Assembly (NCBI GenBank): GCA_900763175.1
Contig: CAAFJI010000053.1
Location: 1 to 18,045, forward strand
Length of the DNA: 18,045 bases
Reading direction: 5' to 3'
Origin: Lachnospiraceae bacterium
GTDB lineage: Bacteria; Bacillota; Clostridia; Lachnospirales; Lachnospiraceae
Part shown: piece by piece, positions 7,372-13,912 of the stretch
How the letters are laid out: the number at the start of each line of letters is the position of its first letter
Position numbering within the stretch: position 1 is the stretch's first letter
Program-made: the position numbers and the translations under genes
Notes under the pieces: model-generated
Databases searched by the model: none
Told to the model about the DNA's origin: nothing
The model's input: the letters and a program-made list of their open reading frames with translations, nothing else

Positions 7372-7392
7372 GGAATGAATGATGAAATACAA
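7364..7392 (-). promoter_or_regulatory. Sigma-A promoter of tsaE-tsaB-rimI
   Basis: Minus strand: TTGTAT (7387-7392), exactly 17 bp, perfect TATAAT (7364-7369). The predicted start near 7357 lies downstream of the first in-frame ATG at 7363 and so supports the tsaE start at 7300. The -10 box overlaps that of the divergent cyclophilin gene. Confidence 0.82.
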
Positions 7393-7417
7393 TACTTTTT
7401 GAAAAAGGAGAAAAACT

Positions 7418-7936
7418 ATGGCAAATCCAGTTGTTACCATTACTATGGATAATGGAGATGTGATGAAGGCTGAATTATATCCGGAAATCGCACCGAATAC
7501 TGTAAATAATTTTATCAGTCTTGTAAAAAAAGGCTTTTATGACGGACTTATCTTCCACCGTGTTATCTACGGTTTCATGATCCAGGGCGGATGTCCGGAC
7601 GGAAACGGAATGGGAGGCCCAGGATATGGGATCAAAGGTGAATTTGCACAGAATGGTGTCGCCAATGATTTAAAGCATACCGCCGGTGTTCTTTCCATGG
7701 CAAGAGCTATGAATCCGAACTCTGCAGGAAGCCAGTTCTTCATCATGCACAAGGATGCACCTCATCTTGACGGCGCTTATGCTGCATTTGGAAAAATTAT
7801 CGAGGGAATGGATGTGGTAAATACCATTGCTGAGACAGATACTGATTACAGCGACAGGCCACTTGACGAGCAGAAGATCAAATCTATCACAGTTGATACC
7901 TTTGGCGTTGACTATCCTGAACCAGAGAAGTGCTGA
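7418..7936 (+). CDS. Cyclophilin-type peptidylprolyl cis-trans isomerase
   Basis: A 172-residue single-domain cyclophilin that speeds proline cis-trans isomerisation during protein folding. It has no signal peptide, so it is presumably cytoplasmic. Catalytic-pocket residues are visible: FHRV with Arg48, GFMIQGG with Gln56, a Gly-rich GNGMGGPGYGIKGEF loop (62-76), GSQFFIM (104-110) and HLDG (116-119). The last has His where cyclosporin-sensitive eukaryotic cyclophilins have Trp, as is common in bacteria. The start has AAAAAGGAG 7 nt upstream. The gene is transcribed alone from the shared divergent promoter region and ends in a strong terminator (7945-7989). It would usually be called ppiB, but I leave the symbol blank because paralogues are common. 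Confidence 0.94.
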   Translation: MANPVVTITMDNGDVMKAELYPEIAPNTVNNFISLVKKGFYDGLIFHRVIYGFMIQGGCPDGNGMGGPGYGIKGEFAQNGVANDLKHTAGVLSMARAMNPNSAGSQFFIMHKDAPHLDGAYAAFGKIIEGMDVVNTIAETDTDYSDRPLDEQKIKSITVDTFGVDYPEPEKC

Positions 7937-7944
7937 TTGCTCAA

Positions 7945-7989
7945 AAGCCTGGAGGCCCGATTCTTTGTCGGACTTCCAGGCTTTTTCTT
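7945..7989 (+). terminator. Intrinsic terminator of the cyclophilin gene, possibly bidirectional
   Basis: Arms 7945-7960 and 7968-7983 form a 16-bp stem, with one G-U pair and one mismatch, around the 7-nt loop TTCTTTG. A T-tract (TTTTTCTT) follows. On the other strand the hairpin is followed by four T residues, so it could also stop yigZ transcripts. The gap from 7990 to 8087 shows nothing else that I can support. Confidence 0.88.
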
Positions 7990-8087
7990 ATGCAGGAAGT
8001 GATTGATACATATGCACAGTACCAGGAAGCTTCCATCTCTATCCCCATATCTTTCCAGGGAGTGTTTGAGAAATGCTTTCCGGAAAA

Positions 8088-8744
8088 TCAATGGTCAAAC
8101 AGCTTTATCTCACCATCGGCCTCAGTAAAATACAGTTCTTTTTCTTTTTCCATTTTCACACGCCCGCTGGTAGCCTCTGTAATCGTTTTTTGGATTTTTG
8201 GAACCTGATCGGAAGGCACAAGAAGGTGCATGACCACCTTATCTGTATATTCTGTGTCTAATACAGGCAGCTGATTCTCTGCTGCTATGTACTGCAGCTT
8301 CCCGATAGAAGTATAGTCTGCTGTCAGAGCCATGGAAATCCCGTGATGCTTCTCGATCACAGTACTTGCCCGAAGCCCCTCCTGCACAGCACCGGAATAA
8401 GCTCTCACAAGGCCGCCGGTTCCCAGAAGAACGCCTCCGAAATAACGGGTCACAACCACCGCCACATTATAGATATTTTCTCCAAGTATCACATCCAGCA
8501 TGGGTCTTCCTGCTGTTCCTGAAGGTTCCCCGTCATCGCTGCACCTTGTAAATTCCCGGTGTTCTCCAATGGAATATGCATAACAGTTATGTCTGGCATC
8601 CCAGTATTTCTTCTTCATTTCCTCTATAAAAGCCAGTGCATCCTCTTCTTTTTCCACCAGACGTACCGTGGCAATAAAGCGGGACTTCTTCTCTGTAAGC
8701 TCCCCTTCTCCGCCAATATAGATCGTCTTATAATTTTCCAGCAT
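8088..8744 (-). CDS. YigZ/IMPACT-family protein of unknown exact role
   Basis: A 218-residue member of the YigZ family, the bacterial relatives of the eukaryotic translation regulator IMPACT. The molecular role of bacterial members is not settled. The N-terminal domain shows KKSRFIA (19-25), WDARHNCYAY (48-57), SDDGEPSGTAGRPML (69-83) and VVVTRYFGGVLLGTGGLVRAY (97-117), which are diagnostic. The rest (about 140-218) matches the smaller C-terminal ferredoxin-like domain in position. The frame extends to a TTG at 8759, but I use the ATG at 8744 because GGAGG lies 8 nt upstream. It appears monocistronic, convergent with the cyclophilin gene and divergent from the PBP gene. Confidence 0.9.
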   Translation of the reverse strand: MLENYKTIYIGGEGELTEKKSRFIATVRLVEKEEDALAFIEEMKKKYWDARHNCYAYSIGEHREFTRCSDDGEPSGTAGRPMLDVILGENIYNVAVVVTRYFGGVLLGTGGLVRAYSGAVQEGLRASTVIEKHHGISMALTADYTSIGKLQYIAAENQLPVLDTEYTDKVVMHLLVPSDQVPKIQKTITEATSGRVKMEKEKELYFTEADGEIKLFDH

Positions 8745-8777
8745 AACCGAATCCTCCAACTTTCCTTATCTTTTGTC

Positions 8778-8786
8778 AGTTTAACA
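8778..8786 (-). promoter_or_regulatory. Candidate extended -10 promoter of yigZ
   Basis: The minus-strand extended -10 TGTTAAACT is identical to the one in front of rnz. The hexamer 17 bp upstream (TGGAAT) is a poor -35. The predicted start near 8771 would leave a leader of about 27 nt. Apart from this and the PBP promoter, the 290-bp gap between yigZ and the PBP gene shows nothing firm. Confidence 0.4.
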
Positions 8787-8999
8787 CGAAACCGCTCAAT
8801 ATTCCAGCCCCATTCCAAATTCAGCCCCCGCCGCAAAGCCTCTGATATCCGCCTGCTGTAAACCACTTTACAAGTTCCTCTCTATCCTCTGCTATAATAA
8901 GTCTCTAACTGTATTTCTACACAGCATAACGCCGGATAATCTGGTAATCCTTACAAATGTGAAATATTTGATTTTAGGGTTTATTTACTTATCGAGATT

Positions 9000-9008
9000 T
9001 GTTATAAT
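9000..9008 (+). promoter_or_regulatory. Extended -10 promoter of the class A PBP gene
   Basis: TGTTATAAT (9000-9008) is a perfect extended -10 box; no good -35 hexamer lies at 16-18 bp. AAAGGAGG (9021-9028) follows as a very strong RBS before the ATG at 9035. The leader would be only about 20 nt. Confidence 0.65.
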
Positions 9009-9034
9009 AGAACGGATTATAAAGGAGGTTTATC

Positions 9035-11653
9035 ATGAACTACGGAAAAAAATCGACCTCAAGGAAGCGGAATTCCCTTATTTCCCGTTCCTCCATGATG
9101 GGAAAGCGGGCACACGTTTCGCTTATCAGGGTCCTTTTCATTGGCCTCATTGCCCTATGTGTGGCAGTATCCTGCATTGGAATTGGCTCTATGAGAGGAA
9201 TTCTTGCCAATACACCAGATGTTGACGAAGTAGATATCATGCCACTGGGCTATGCTACATTCCTGTACGATTGTAATGGGAATCAGCTCCGTAAGCTGGC
9301 TGCTCCTAATGCTAACAGGCTACCTGTTTCCATTGACCAGATACCGGAGGATCTGCAGCACGCAGTAGTCGCTATTGAGGACGAACGTTTTTATGAGCAT
9401 AACGGAATCGATGTGAGAGGTATTTTACGTGCCGGTGTGAAAGCGCTGACATCCGGAAGATTTTCCGAGGGTGCAAGTACCATTACCCAGCAGCTTCTGA
9501 AGAACAACGTATTTACCAACTGGACAAACGAGTCCACCCAGATCGAACGTTTTACCCGTAAACTCCAGGAGCAGTATCTTGCCATCGAAATCGAAAAGAA
9601 GATCGGTGATAAAAATGTCATCCTGGAAAATTACCTGAATACCATCAACCTGGGAGCTGGTGCGTACGGTGTGCAGGCTGCTGCCCGCCAGTATTTCAAT
9701 AAGGACGTCTGGGATCTGAACCTTTCCGAATGTGCTACTCTTGCAGGTATCACCCAGGCTCCTACCAAGTACAATCCTATTGAGAACCCCAAGGAAAATG
9801 CAAAGAGACGTAAGGAAGTCCTGGATCATATGCTGAATCAGGGGTATATCACCCAGGCCCAGTATGATGAAGCTCTGAATGATGACGTCTATACACGTAT
9901 TCGCCAGGCTCAGGAAGAGAGCACCCAGTCCCAGAGTAAGATTTATTCTTATTTCGAGGATGAGCTTACCAAACAGGTTATCAATGACCTGATGAACATC
10001 AAGGGCTACACCAAGACACAGGCACAGAACCTTCTGTACAGCGGTGGTCTGAAGATCATGACCACTCAGGATCCGGATATCCAGAAAATCCTGAATGAGG
10101 AGTATTCCGATCCATCCAATTATCCTGATTACGTACAGTACTCTCTTGAATATGCCCTCACCGTGAAAAAGCCTGACGGCACAGAAGCCAACTACAGCAA
10201 AGAGATGATGAAGCTCTACTTCCAGAACGAAGATCCATCCTTTGACCTTCTCTTTGATACCCAGGATGAAGGACAGACCTATGTGGATCGTTACAAGGCC
10301 AGCATTCTTGCTGATGGAAGCACCGTTGTTGCTGAGCGTGTAAACTTTGCACCACAGCCGCAGTCTTCCATGTCTGTAATTGACCAGCATACCGGATACG
10401 TAAAGGCCATCATTGGAGGACGTGGACAGAAAACAGCCAGTCTTACCCTGAACCGTGCTACAGACAGTACCAGGCAGCCTGGTTCCACTTTTAAAATCGT
10501 GTCCACCTATGCACCTGCCTTAAATGAAAAAGGCATGACACTGGCTACCACCTACGAGGACGAGCCGATCAACTATTCCAATGGTGCTCCGGTCAACAAT
10601 GCCAGCGGTTCCTTTAACGGAACTACTACCATCCGTACTGCCATCCGTAATTCTGTTAATACTGTGGCAGTCCAGTGTTTTGAAGATGTCACACCTGAGC
10701 TTGGTCTGAAATATCTTGACAATTTTGGATTCACCACTCTGGCACATGGTACAGAATCTGATACTGATGCCAACGGAAATGTTTATACAGACGCCAATCT
10801 GCCTACTGCACTTGGAGGACTTACCTATGGTGTTACCAACATTGAGCTTTGTGCTTCCTATGCAACAATCGCAAATGGCGGAACCTATATCAAACCTGTT
10901 TATTACACCAAGATCCTGGATCACAATGGAAACGTTCTGATCGAGAACAATTCAGCAGGACGTTCCGTTATCAAGGAAACTACCGCATACCTCCTTACCA
11001 GCGCCATGGAGGACGTTGTACAGAATGGTACCGGAACTGCCTGTCAGCTTGATAATATGGCAGTTGCGGGTAAGACAGGTACCACAGAGGACTACAATGA
11101 CCTTTGGTTCGTAGGTTATACACCATATTATACCTGTGCTGTATGGTCCGGCTATGACGGCAACCAGAAGCTTCCACAGGATGCACGTAACTTCCACAAG
11201 ACATTGTGGCGCAAGGTTATGAACCGTATCCATCAGGGAATGGCCTACAAGGATTTCGATATTCCGACTGGTATTGAGCAGGTTGCGATCTGTTCTGAAA
11301 CCGGTCTTCTTCCAAGAGAGGGCTGCCCGGTTACAGAGGAATATTTCGATATCGGCACCATGCCTACCGATTACTGTGACCAGCACTTCTACGAATATGA
11401 GGAAGAGCAGGAAATGGAGATTTACGATGAGGAACAGCTCACTCCTGCACCGGAGAATCCTGGTGACGGTACCGGAGATGGCACCGGCGGTGATGGCACT
11501 GGAGACGGTACCGGAGATGGCACCGGAGACGGTACTGGCGGCGGTACTGGAGATGGCACCGGCGACGGCACCGGAGACGGTACTGGCGGCGGTACTGGAG
11601 ATGGTACCGGCGGCGGAGATATCGATTCCGGAGATGATATTTATTATTACTAA
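9035..11653 (+). CDS. Class A penicillin-binding protein (bifunctional glycosyltransferase/transpeptidase)
   Basis: This membrane-anchored enzyme polymerises lipid II into glycan strands and cross-links the peptides on the outer face of the membrane. The 872-residue protein has a basic cytoplasmic start (1-27) and a membrane helix at about 29-51. The GT51 domain carries EDERFYEHNG (115-124, catalytic Glu115), GASTITQQLLKN (146-157), RKLQEQYLAIEIEKK and ILENYLN (196-202). The transpeptidase domain has STFK with nucleophile Ser484, SVN (540-542) and KTGT (680-683). Two Cys-containing segments lie around 753-781. From about 788 the tail is acidic, then becomes Gly-Asp-Thr repeats (810-861) ending DDIYYY. 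AAAGGAGG 6 nt upstream fixes the start. It is probably the PBP1A/PonA-type enzyme of this species. Confidence 0.95.
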   Translation: MNYGKKSTSRKRNSLISRSSMMGKRAHVSLIRVLFIGLIALCVAVSCIGIGSMRGILANTPDVDEVDIMPLGYATFLYDCNGNQLRKLAAPNANRLPVSIDQIPEDLQHAVVAIEDERFYEHNGIDVRGILRAGVKALTSGRFSEGASTITQQLLKNNVFTNWTNESTQIERFTRKLQEQYLAIEIEKKIGDKNVILENYLNTINLGAGAYGVQAAARQYFNKDVWDLNLSECATLAGITQAPTKYNPIENPKENAKRRKEVLDHMLNQGYITQAQYDEALNDDVYTRIRQAQEESTQSQSKIYSYFEDELTKQVINDLMNIKGYTKTQAQNLLYSGGLKIMTTQDPDIQKILNEEYSDPSNYPDYVQYSLEYALTVKKPDGTEANYSKEMMKLYFQNEDPSFDLLFDTQDEGQTYVDRYKASILADGSTVVAERVNFAPQPQSSMSVIDQHTGYVKAIIGGRGQKTASLTLNRATDSTRQPGSTFKIVSTYAPALNEKGMTLATTYEDEPINYSNGAPVNNASGSFNGTTTIRTAIRNSVNTVAVQCFEDVTPELGLKYLDNFGFTTLAHGTESDTDANGNVYTDANLPTALGGLTYGVTNIELCASYATIANGGTYIKPVYYTKILDHNGNVLIENNSAGRSVIKETTAYLLTSAMEDVVQNGTGTACQLDNMAVAGKTGTTEDYNDLWFVGYTPYYTCAVWSGYDGNQKLPQDARNFHKTLWRKVMNRIHQGMAYKDFDIPTGIEQVAICSETGLLPREGCPVTEEYFDIGTMPTDYCDQHFYEYEEEQEMEIYDEEQLTPAPENPGDGTGDGTGGDGTGDGTGDGTGDGTGGGTGDGTGDGTGDGTGGGTGDGTGGGDIDSGDDIYYY
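11462..11617 (+). repeat. In-frame GDGTG-type repeats encoding the PBP tail
   Basis: About 156 bp of short imperfect tandem units of the GGAGATGGCACC / GGAGACGGTACC kind. They encode alternating Gly-Asp-Gly-Thr and Gly-Gly-Gly-Thr (residues 810-861). Units are multiples of 3 bp, so gain or loss of whole units would change tail length without a frameshift. Third positions vary between copies (GAC/GAT, ACC/ACT). Confidence 0.9.
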
Positions 11654-11685
11654 TTTCTCATTGACCAGCAAATTTCAGTAATTTC

Positions 11686-11734
11686 ATCAGGGAGCTTATC
11701 AGACATGGATCTGACAAGCTCCCTGATTTATTTT
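11686..11734 (+). terminator. Intrinsic terminator of the class A PBP gene
   Basis: ATCAGGGAGCTT pairs with AAGCTCCCTGAT (12 bp), then after one mismatch TCAGA pairs with TCTGA, around the loop CATGGA. The tail TTATTTT follows. It sits 33 bp after the PBP stop. Confidence 0.85.
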
Positions 11735-11736
11735 GA

Positions 11737-11768
11737 AAAAGGGCCTGGCAATCAGCAGTTTCCCTTTT
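11737..11768. terminator. Weak secondary hairpin in the PBP-glk convergent gap
   Basis: AAAAGGG (11737-11743) and CCCTTTT (11762-11768) can pair 7 bp around an 18-nt loop. Short T-runs on the minus-strand side make it a possible back-up stop for glk transcripts. This is weak evidence. Confidence 0.3.
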
Positions 11769-11803
11769 CCAGCCAGAGCATCTTTGAAAATGCTTCCTTA
11801 CCG

Positions 11804-11859
11804 TAAAAAAAGACCCGGCAGACGCATCCTTTTTCAGGAATCGCATCTGTCAGGTCTTT
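11804..11859 (-). terminator. Intrinsic terminator of hprK-glk
   Basis: On the minus strand, arms at 11859-11843 and 11825-11809 form about 17 bp with two wobble pairs and one mismatch. Inside is a loop of about 17 nt that may pair further. GGTCTTTTTTT gives a run of seven T residues, partly within the stem. It lies 20 bp after the glk stop. Confidence 0.87.
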
Positions 11860-11878
11860 ATTCTTATGTACGCTTAAA

Positions 11879-12820
11879 TCAGTCTTTAATTACCATACGT
11901 GCTGCACCGTAGATACCGGCATCATTTCCAAGGCTTGCAAGAATGATCGGTGTACTCTTGCAGGACGGGAATGCATATTTCTGATAGTATTTCTGAATGC
12001 AGTCTGTAAGAGGCTTTCCTGCTTTGGAAACACCGCCGCCGATTACGATTGCCTCAGGGTCTGTCACGCAGGCAAACATCGCCAGTGTGCTTCCCAGAAC
12101 ATCTCCCACATACTCCATTGTCTTCACTGCAAGAGCGTCTCCATCTTTATAGAAGTCCAGAACATCCTTTGCAGAAAGCTTCTCCACATGACGCATTTTG
12201 CTATCCGCCTGCTCTTCTTCCAGAATGTCATTTGCAACACGCACAATACCAGTTGCAGATGCATACTGCTCCAGACAGCCATGATTTCCACAGTTACATG
12301 GGCGAACCTCATCGTGTTTTACACAGGCATGGCCAATCTCTCCACCAGCACCGTGATGACCGGAAACAATTTTACCATCTACAATGATACCACCGCCAAC
12401 TCCAGTTCCAAGTGTCACCAAGATTACGTTCTTCGCACCCTCAGCAGCGCCCTTCCATGCCTCGCCAAGGGCTGCGATATTAGCGTCGTTTGCAGCCTTT
12501 GCCGGAAGTTCGGTAAGTGCGCTAAGCTCACTTGCAACGGCCTTAAATCCCCAGTGAAGGTTTACTGCCATCGGAACTTCTCCATTGTCATTAACAGGCC
12601 CTGGAATTCCGATTCCAACACCGTCTACATTATCCCTTGTAATGCCTCTTTCGTTCAATTTATTTTTAATTGCCTCTGCAACGTCCGGAAGAATTGAAGA
12701 ACCATTGTTCTCCAGTCTGGTAGGGATTTCCCACTGATCAACTAAAGTTCCATTGGTAAGGAATAATCCACATTTTACGGAAGTTCCTCCTACATCAATT
12801 CCAAAACAATACATTCCCAT
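11879..12820 (-). CDS. glk: ROK-family glucokinase
   Basis: Phosphorylates glucose to glucose 6-phosphate with ATP in the cytoplasm. With the chosen start it is 313 residues. It shows the phosphate-binding GIDVGGTSVK (7-16), GIGIPGPV (70-77), NDANIAALGE (111-120, catalytic Asp112) and LGTGVGGG (137-144). The ROK zinc motif is EIGH with CNCGNHGC (Cys175, Cys177, Cys182). No helix-turn-helix domain is present, so it is an enzyme and not a ROK repressor. The frame opens at 12850, but I chose the ATG at 12820, which has AGAAAGGA about 11 nt upstream; nearby ATGs at 12832 and 12814 are possible. It lies 67 bp after hprK with no promoter or terminator visible between them, so it is probably co-transcribed with hprK. 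Confidence 0.92.
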   Translation of the reverse strand: MGMYCFGIDVGGTSVKCGLFLTNGTLVDQWEIPTRLENNGSSILPDVAEAIKNKLNERGITRDNVDGVGIGIPGPVNDNGEVPMAVNLHWGFKAVASELSALTELPAKAANDANIAALGEAWKGAAEGAKNVILVTLGTGVGGGIIVDGKIVSGHHGAGGEIGHACVKHDEVRPCNCGNHGCLEQYASATGIVRVANDILEEEQADSKMRHVEKLSAKDVLDFYKDGDALAVKTMEYVGDVLGSTLAMFACVTDPEAIVIGGGVSKAGKPLTDCIQKYYQKYAFPSCKSTPIILASLGNDAGIYGAARMVIKD

Positions 12821-12887
12821 TGTATTTTCCATCCTTTCTAATCTATGCAATTAACTGCCTCAGAGCCTGCAAACCACTGTCTGCGGA

Positions 12888-13820
12888 TCACTCTTCTCTT
12901 TTTCTGGCAATATTTGCCTGAACACGCTTATACAGCTCTTCAGCCGCATTGTAACCCATCTTCTTCTGTCTGTGGTTAACCGCAGCTGATTCAACGATAA
13001 CCGCAAGATTACGTCCCGGACGAATCGGCAGGGAATGGCAGACAATCTTGTTTCCAAGGTACTCCGTATACTCCTCATGAAGTCCAAGACGGTCGTACTC
13101 TTTGTCCCGATCCCACTCTTCCAGTTTGATAACCAAATCTACAGACTGAGTATCCTTAACGCTCTCAACACCGAACAGAGTCTTTACATCAATGATGCCG
13201 ATACCGCGAAGCTCAATGAAGTGACGGGTAATATCCGGTGCAGAGCCAACCAATGTAACGTCACTGACCTTGCGAAGCTCAACAACATCGTCACTAACCA
13301 GACGGTGCCCCCTCTTGATCAGCTCCAGGGCAGCCTCACTCTTACCGATTCCGCTCTCTCCCGTAATCAGAACACCCTCACCATATACATCCACAAGAAC
13401 GCCGTGGATAGAGATACAAGGTGCAAGCTGTACGCCAAGCCATCTGATGATCTCTGCCATCAGGCTGGACGTGGTCCTCTCTGTCACGAAAGTAGGTACA
13501 TTATACTTGTATGCAAGATCGATCATGTCCTGTGACGGTCTTGTCATGGTGCTGAAGATTACACAGGGGATCTTGCTGGAGATAAAACGCTCATATTTGA
13601 ATGCACGCTCCTCATCACTTAACTGCATCAGATACGTATACTCTACATAACCGATGATCTGCACACGCTCGTTTGCAAAATGCTCCAGGTAACCGGTAAG
13701 CTGCAAAGCCGGACGATTTATTTCTGCTGTCTTCACATAAATTTCCGTAAGGTCAATATCAGGCGTCAGGTTTGTCAGATTCAGTTCCTGCGCCAGCTTG
13801 GTAAGCTGTACACCTTTCAT
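12888..13820 (-). CDS. hprK: HPr kinase/phosphorylase
   Basis: Bifunctional enzyme that phosphorylates HPr on a serine, using ATP or pyrophosphate, and reverses this with phosphate. In Firmicutes this sets carbon catabolite repression through CcpA and controls PTS sugar uptake. The 310-residue protein has the usual N-terminal domain (about 1-128). The kinase domain follows, with His139, Walker A GESGIGKS (154-161), SDDVVELR (177-184) and the family signature ELRGIGIIDV (203-212). The C-terminal helix region ends in Arg/Lys-rich residues. AAAGGAGA lies about 9 nt before the ATG. A consensus promoter in the 88-bp gap after uvrC suggests expression independent of uvrC, and glk follows it. Confidence 0.96.
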   Translation of the reverse strand: MKGVQLTKLAQELNLTNLTPDIDLTEIYVKTAEINRPALQLTGYLEHFANERVQIIGYVEYTYLMQLSDEERAFKYERFISSKIPCVIFSTMTRPSQDMIDLAYKYNVPTFVTERTTSSLMAEIIRWLGVQLAPCISIHGVLVDVYGEGVLITGESGIGKSEAALELIKRGHRLVSDDVVELRKVSDVTLVGSAPDITRHFIELRGIGIIDVKTLFGVESVKDTQSVDLVIKLEEWDRDKEYDRLGLHEEYTEYLGNKIVCHSLPIRPGRNLAVIVESAAVNHRQKKMGYNAAEELYKRVQANIARKREE

Positions 13821-13883
13821 GCTTCCTATCTCCTTTGTTTTCTAATGATATTCTGCCAGATTTCAAAAAGCTCTAACGTCTAT

Positions 13884-13912
13884 ATTATACACAACTTTTT
13901 TCATAACTTCAA
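13884..13912 (-). promoter_or_regulatory. Sigma-A promoter of hprK-glk
   Basis: Minus strand: TTGAAG (13907-13912), exactly 17 bp, perfect TATAAT (13884-13889). The -35 box overlaps the last codons of uvrC. The predicted start near 13877 gives a leader of about 56 nt. I see no terminator between uvrC and hprK, so read-through is also possible. Confidence 0.82.

Noticed and set aside
7930..8208. Plus-strand open frame of 92 codons after the cyclophilin gene, with some protein-like sequence
   Set aside because: It starts inside the end of the cyclophilin gene, has no RBS, runs through the terminator hairpin at 7945-7989 and ends opposite yigZ. I see no recognisable domain.
8934..8950. Imperfect 17-bp palindrome GGATAATCTGGTAATCC upstream of the PBP promoter
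   Set aside because: Only 6 of 8 half-site positions match and it lies about 55 bp upstream of the -10 box. It is likely chance without conservation data.
8959..9225. Plus-strand frame of 88 codons just before and overlapping the PBP gene
   Set aside because: It begins upstream of the PBP -10 box, has no RBS and mostly overlaps the PBP coding sequence in another frame.
11462..11617. CRISPR-like or RTX calcium-binding repeat
   Set aside because: There are no spacers and the units are in-frame codons, so it is not CRISPR. The residues do not follow the RTX nonapeptide pattern, so calcium binding is not claimed.
10952..11671. Long minus-strand frames (up to 239-321 codons) opposite the PBP gene
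   Set aside because: They are shadows of a strongly coding gene. They have no RBS, no family motifs and a repetitive Ala/Ser/Thr start created by the GDGTG repeat DNA.
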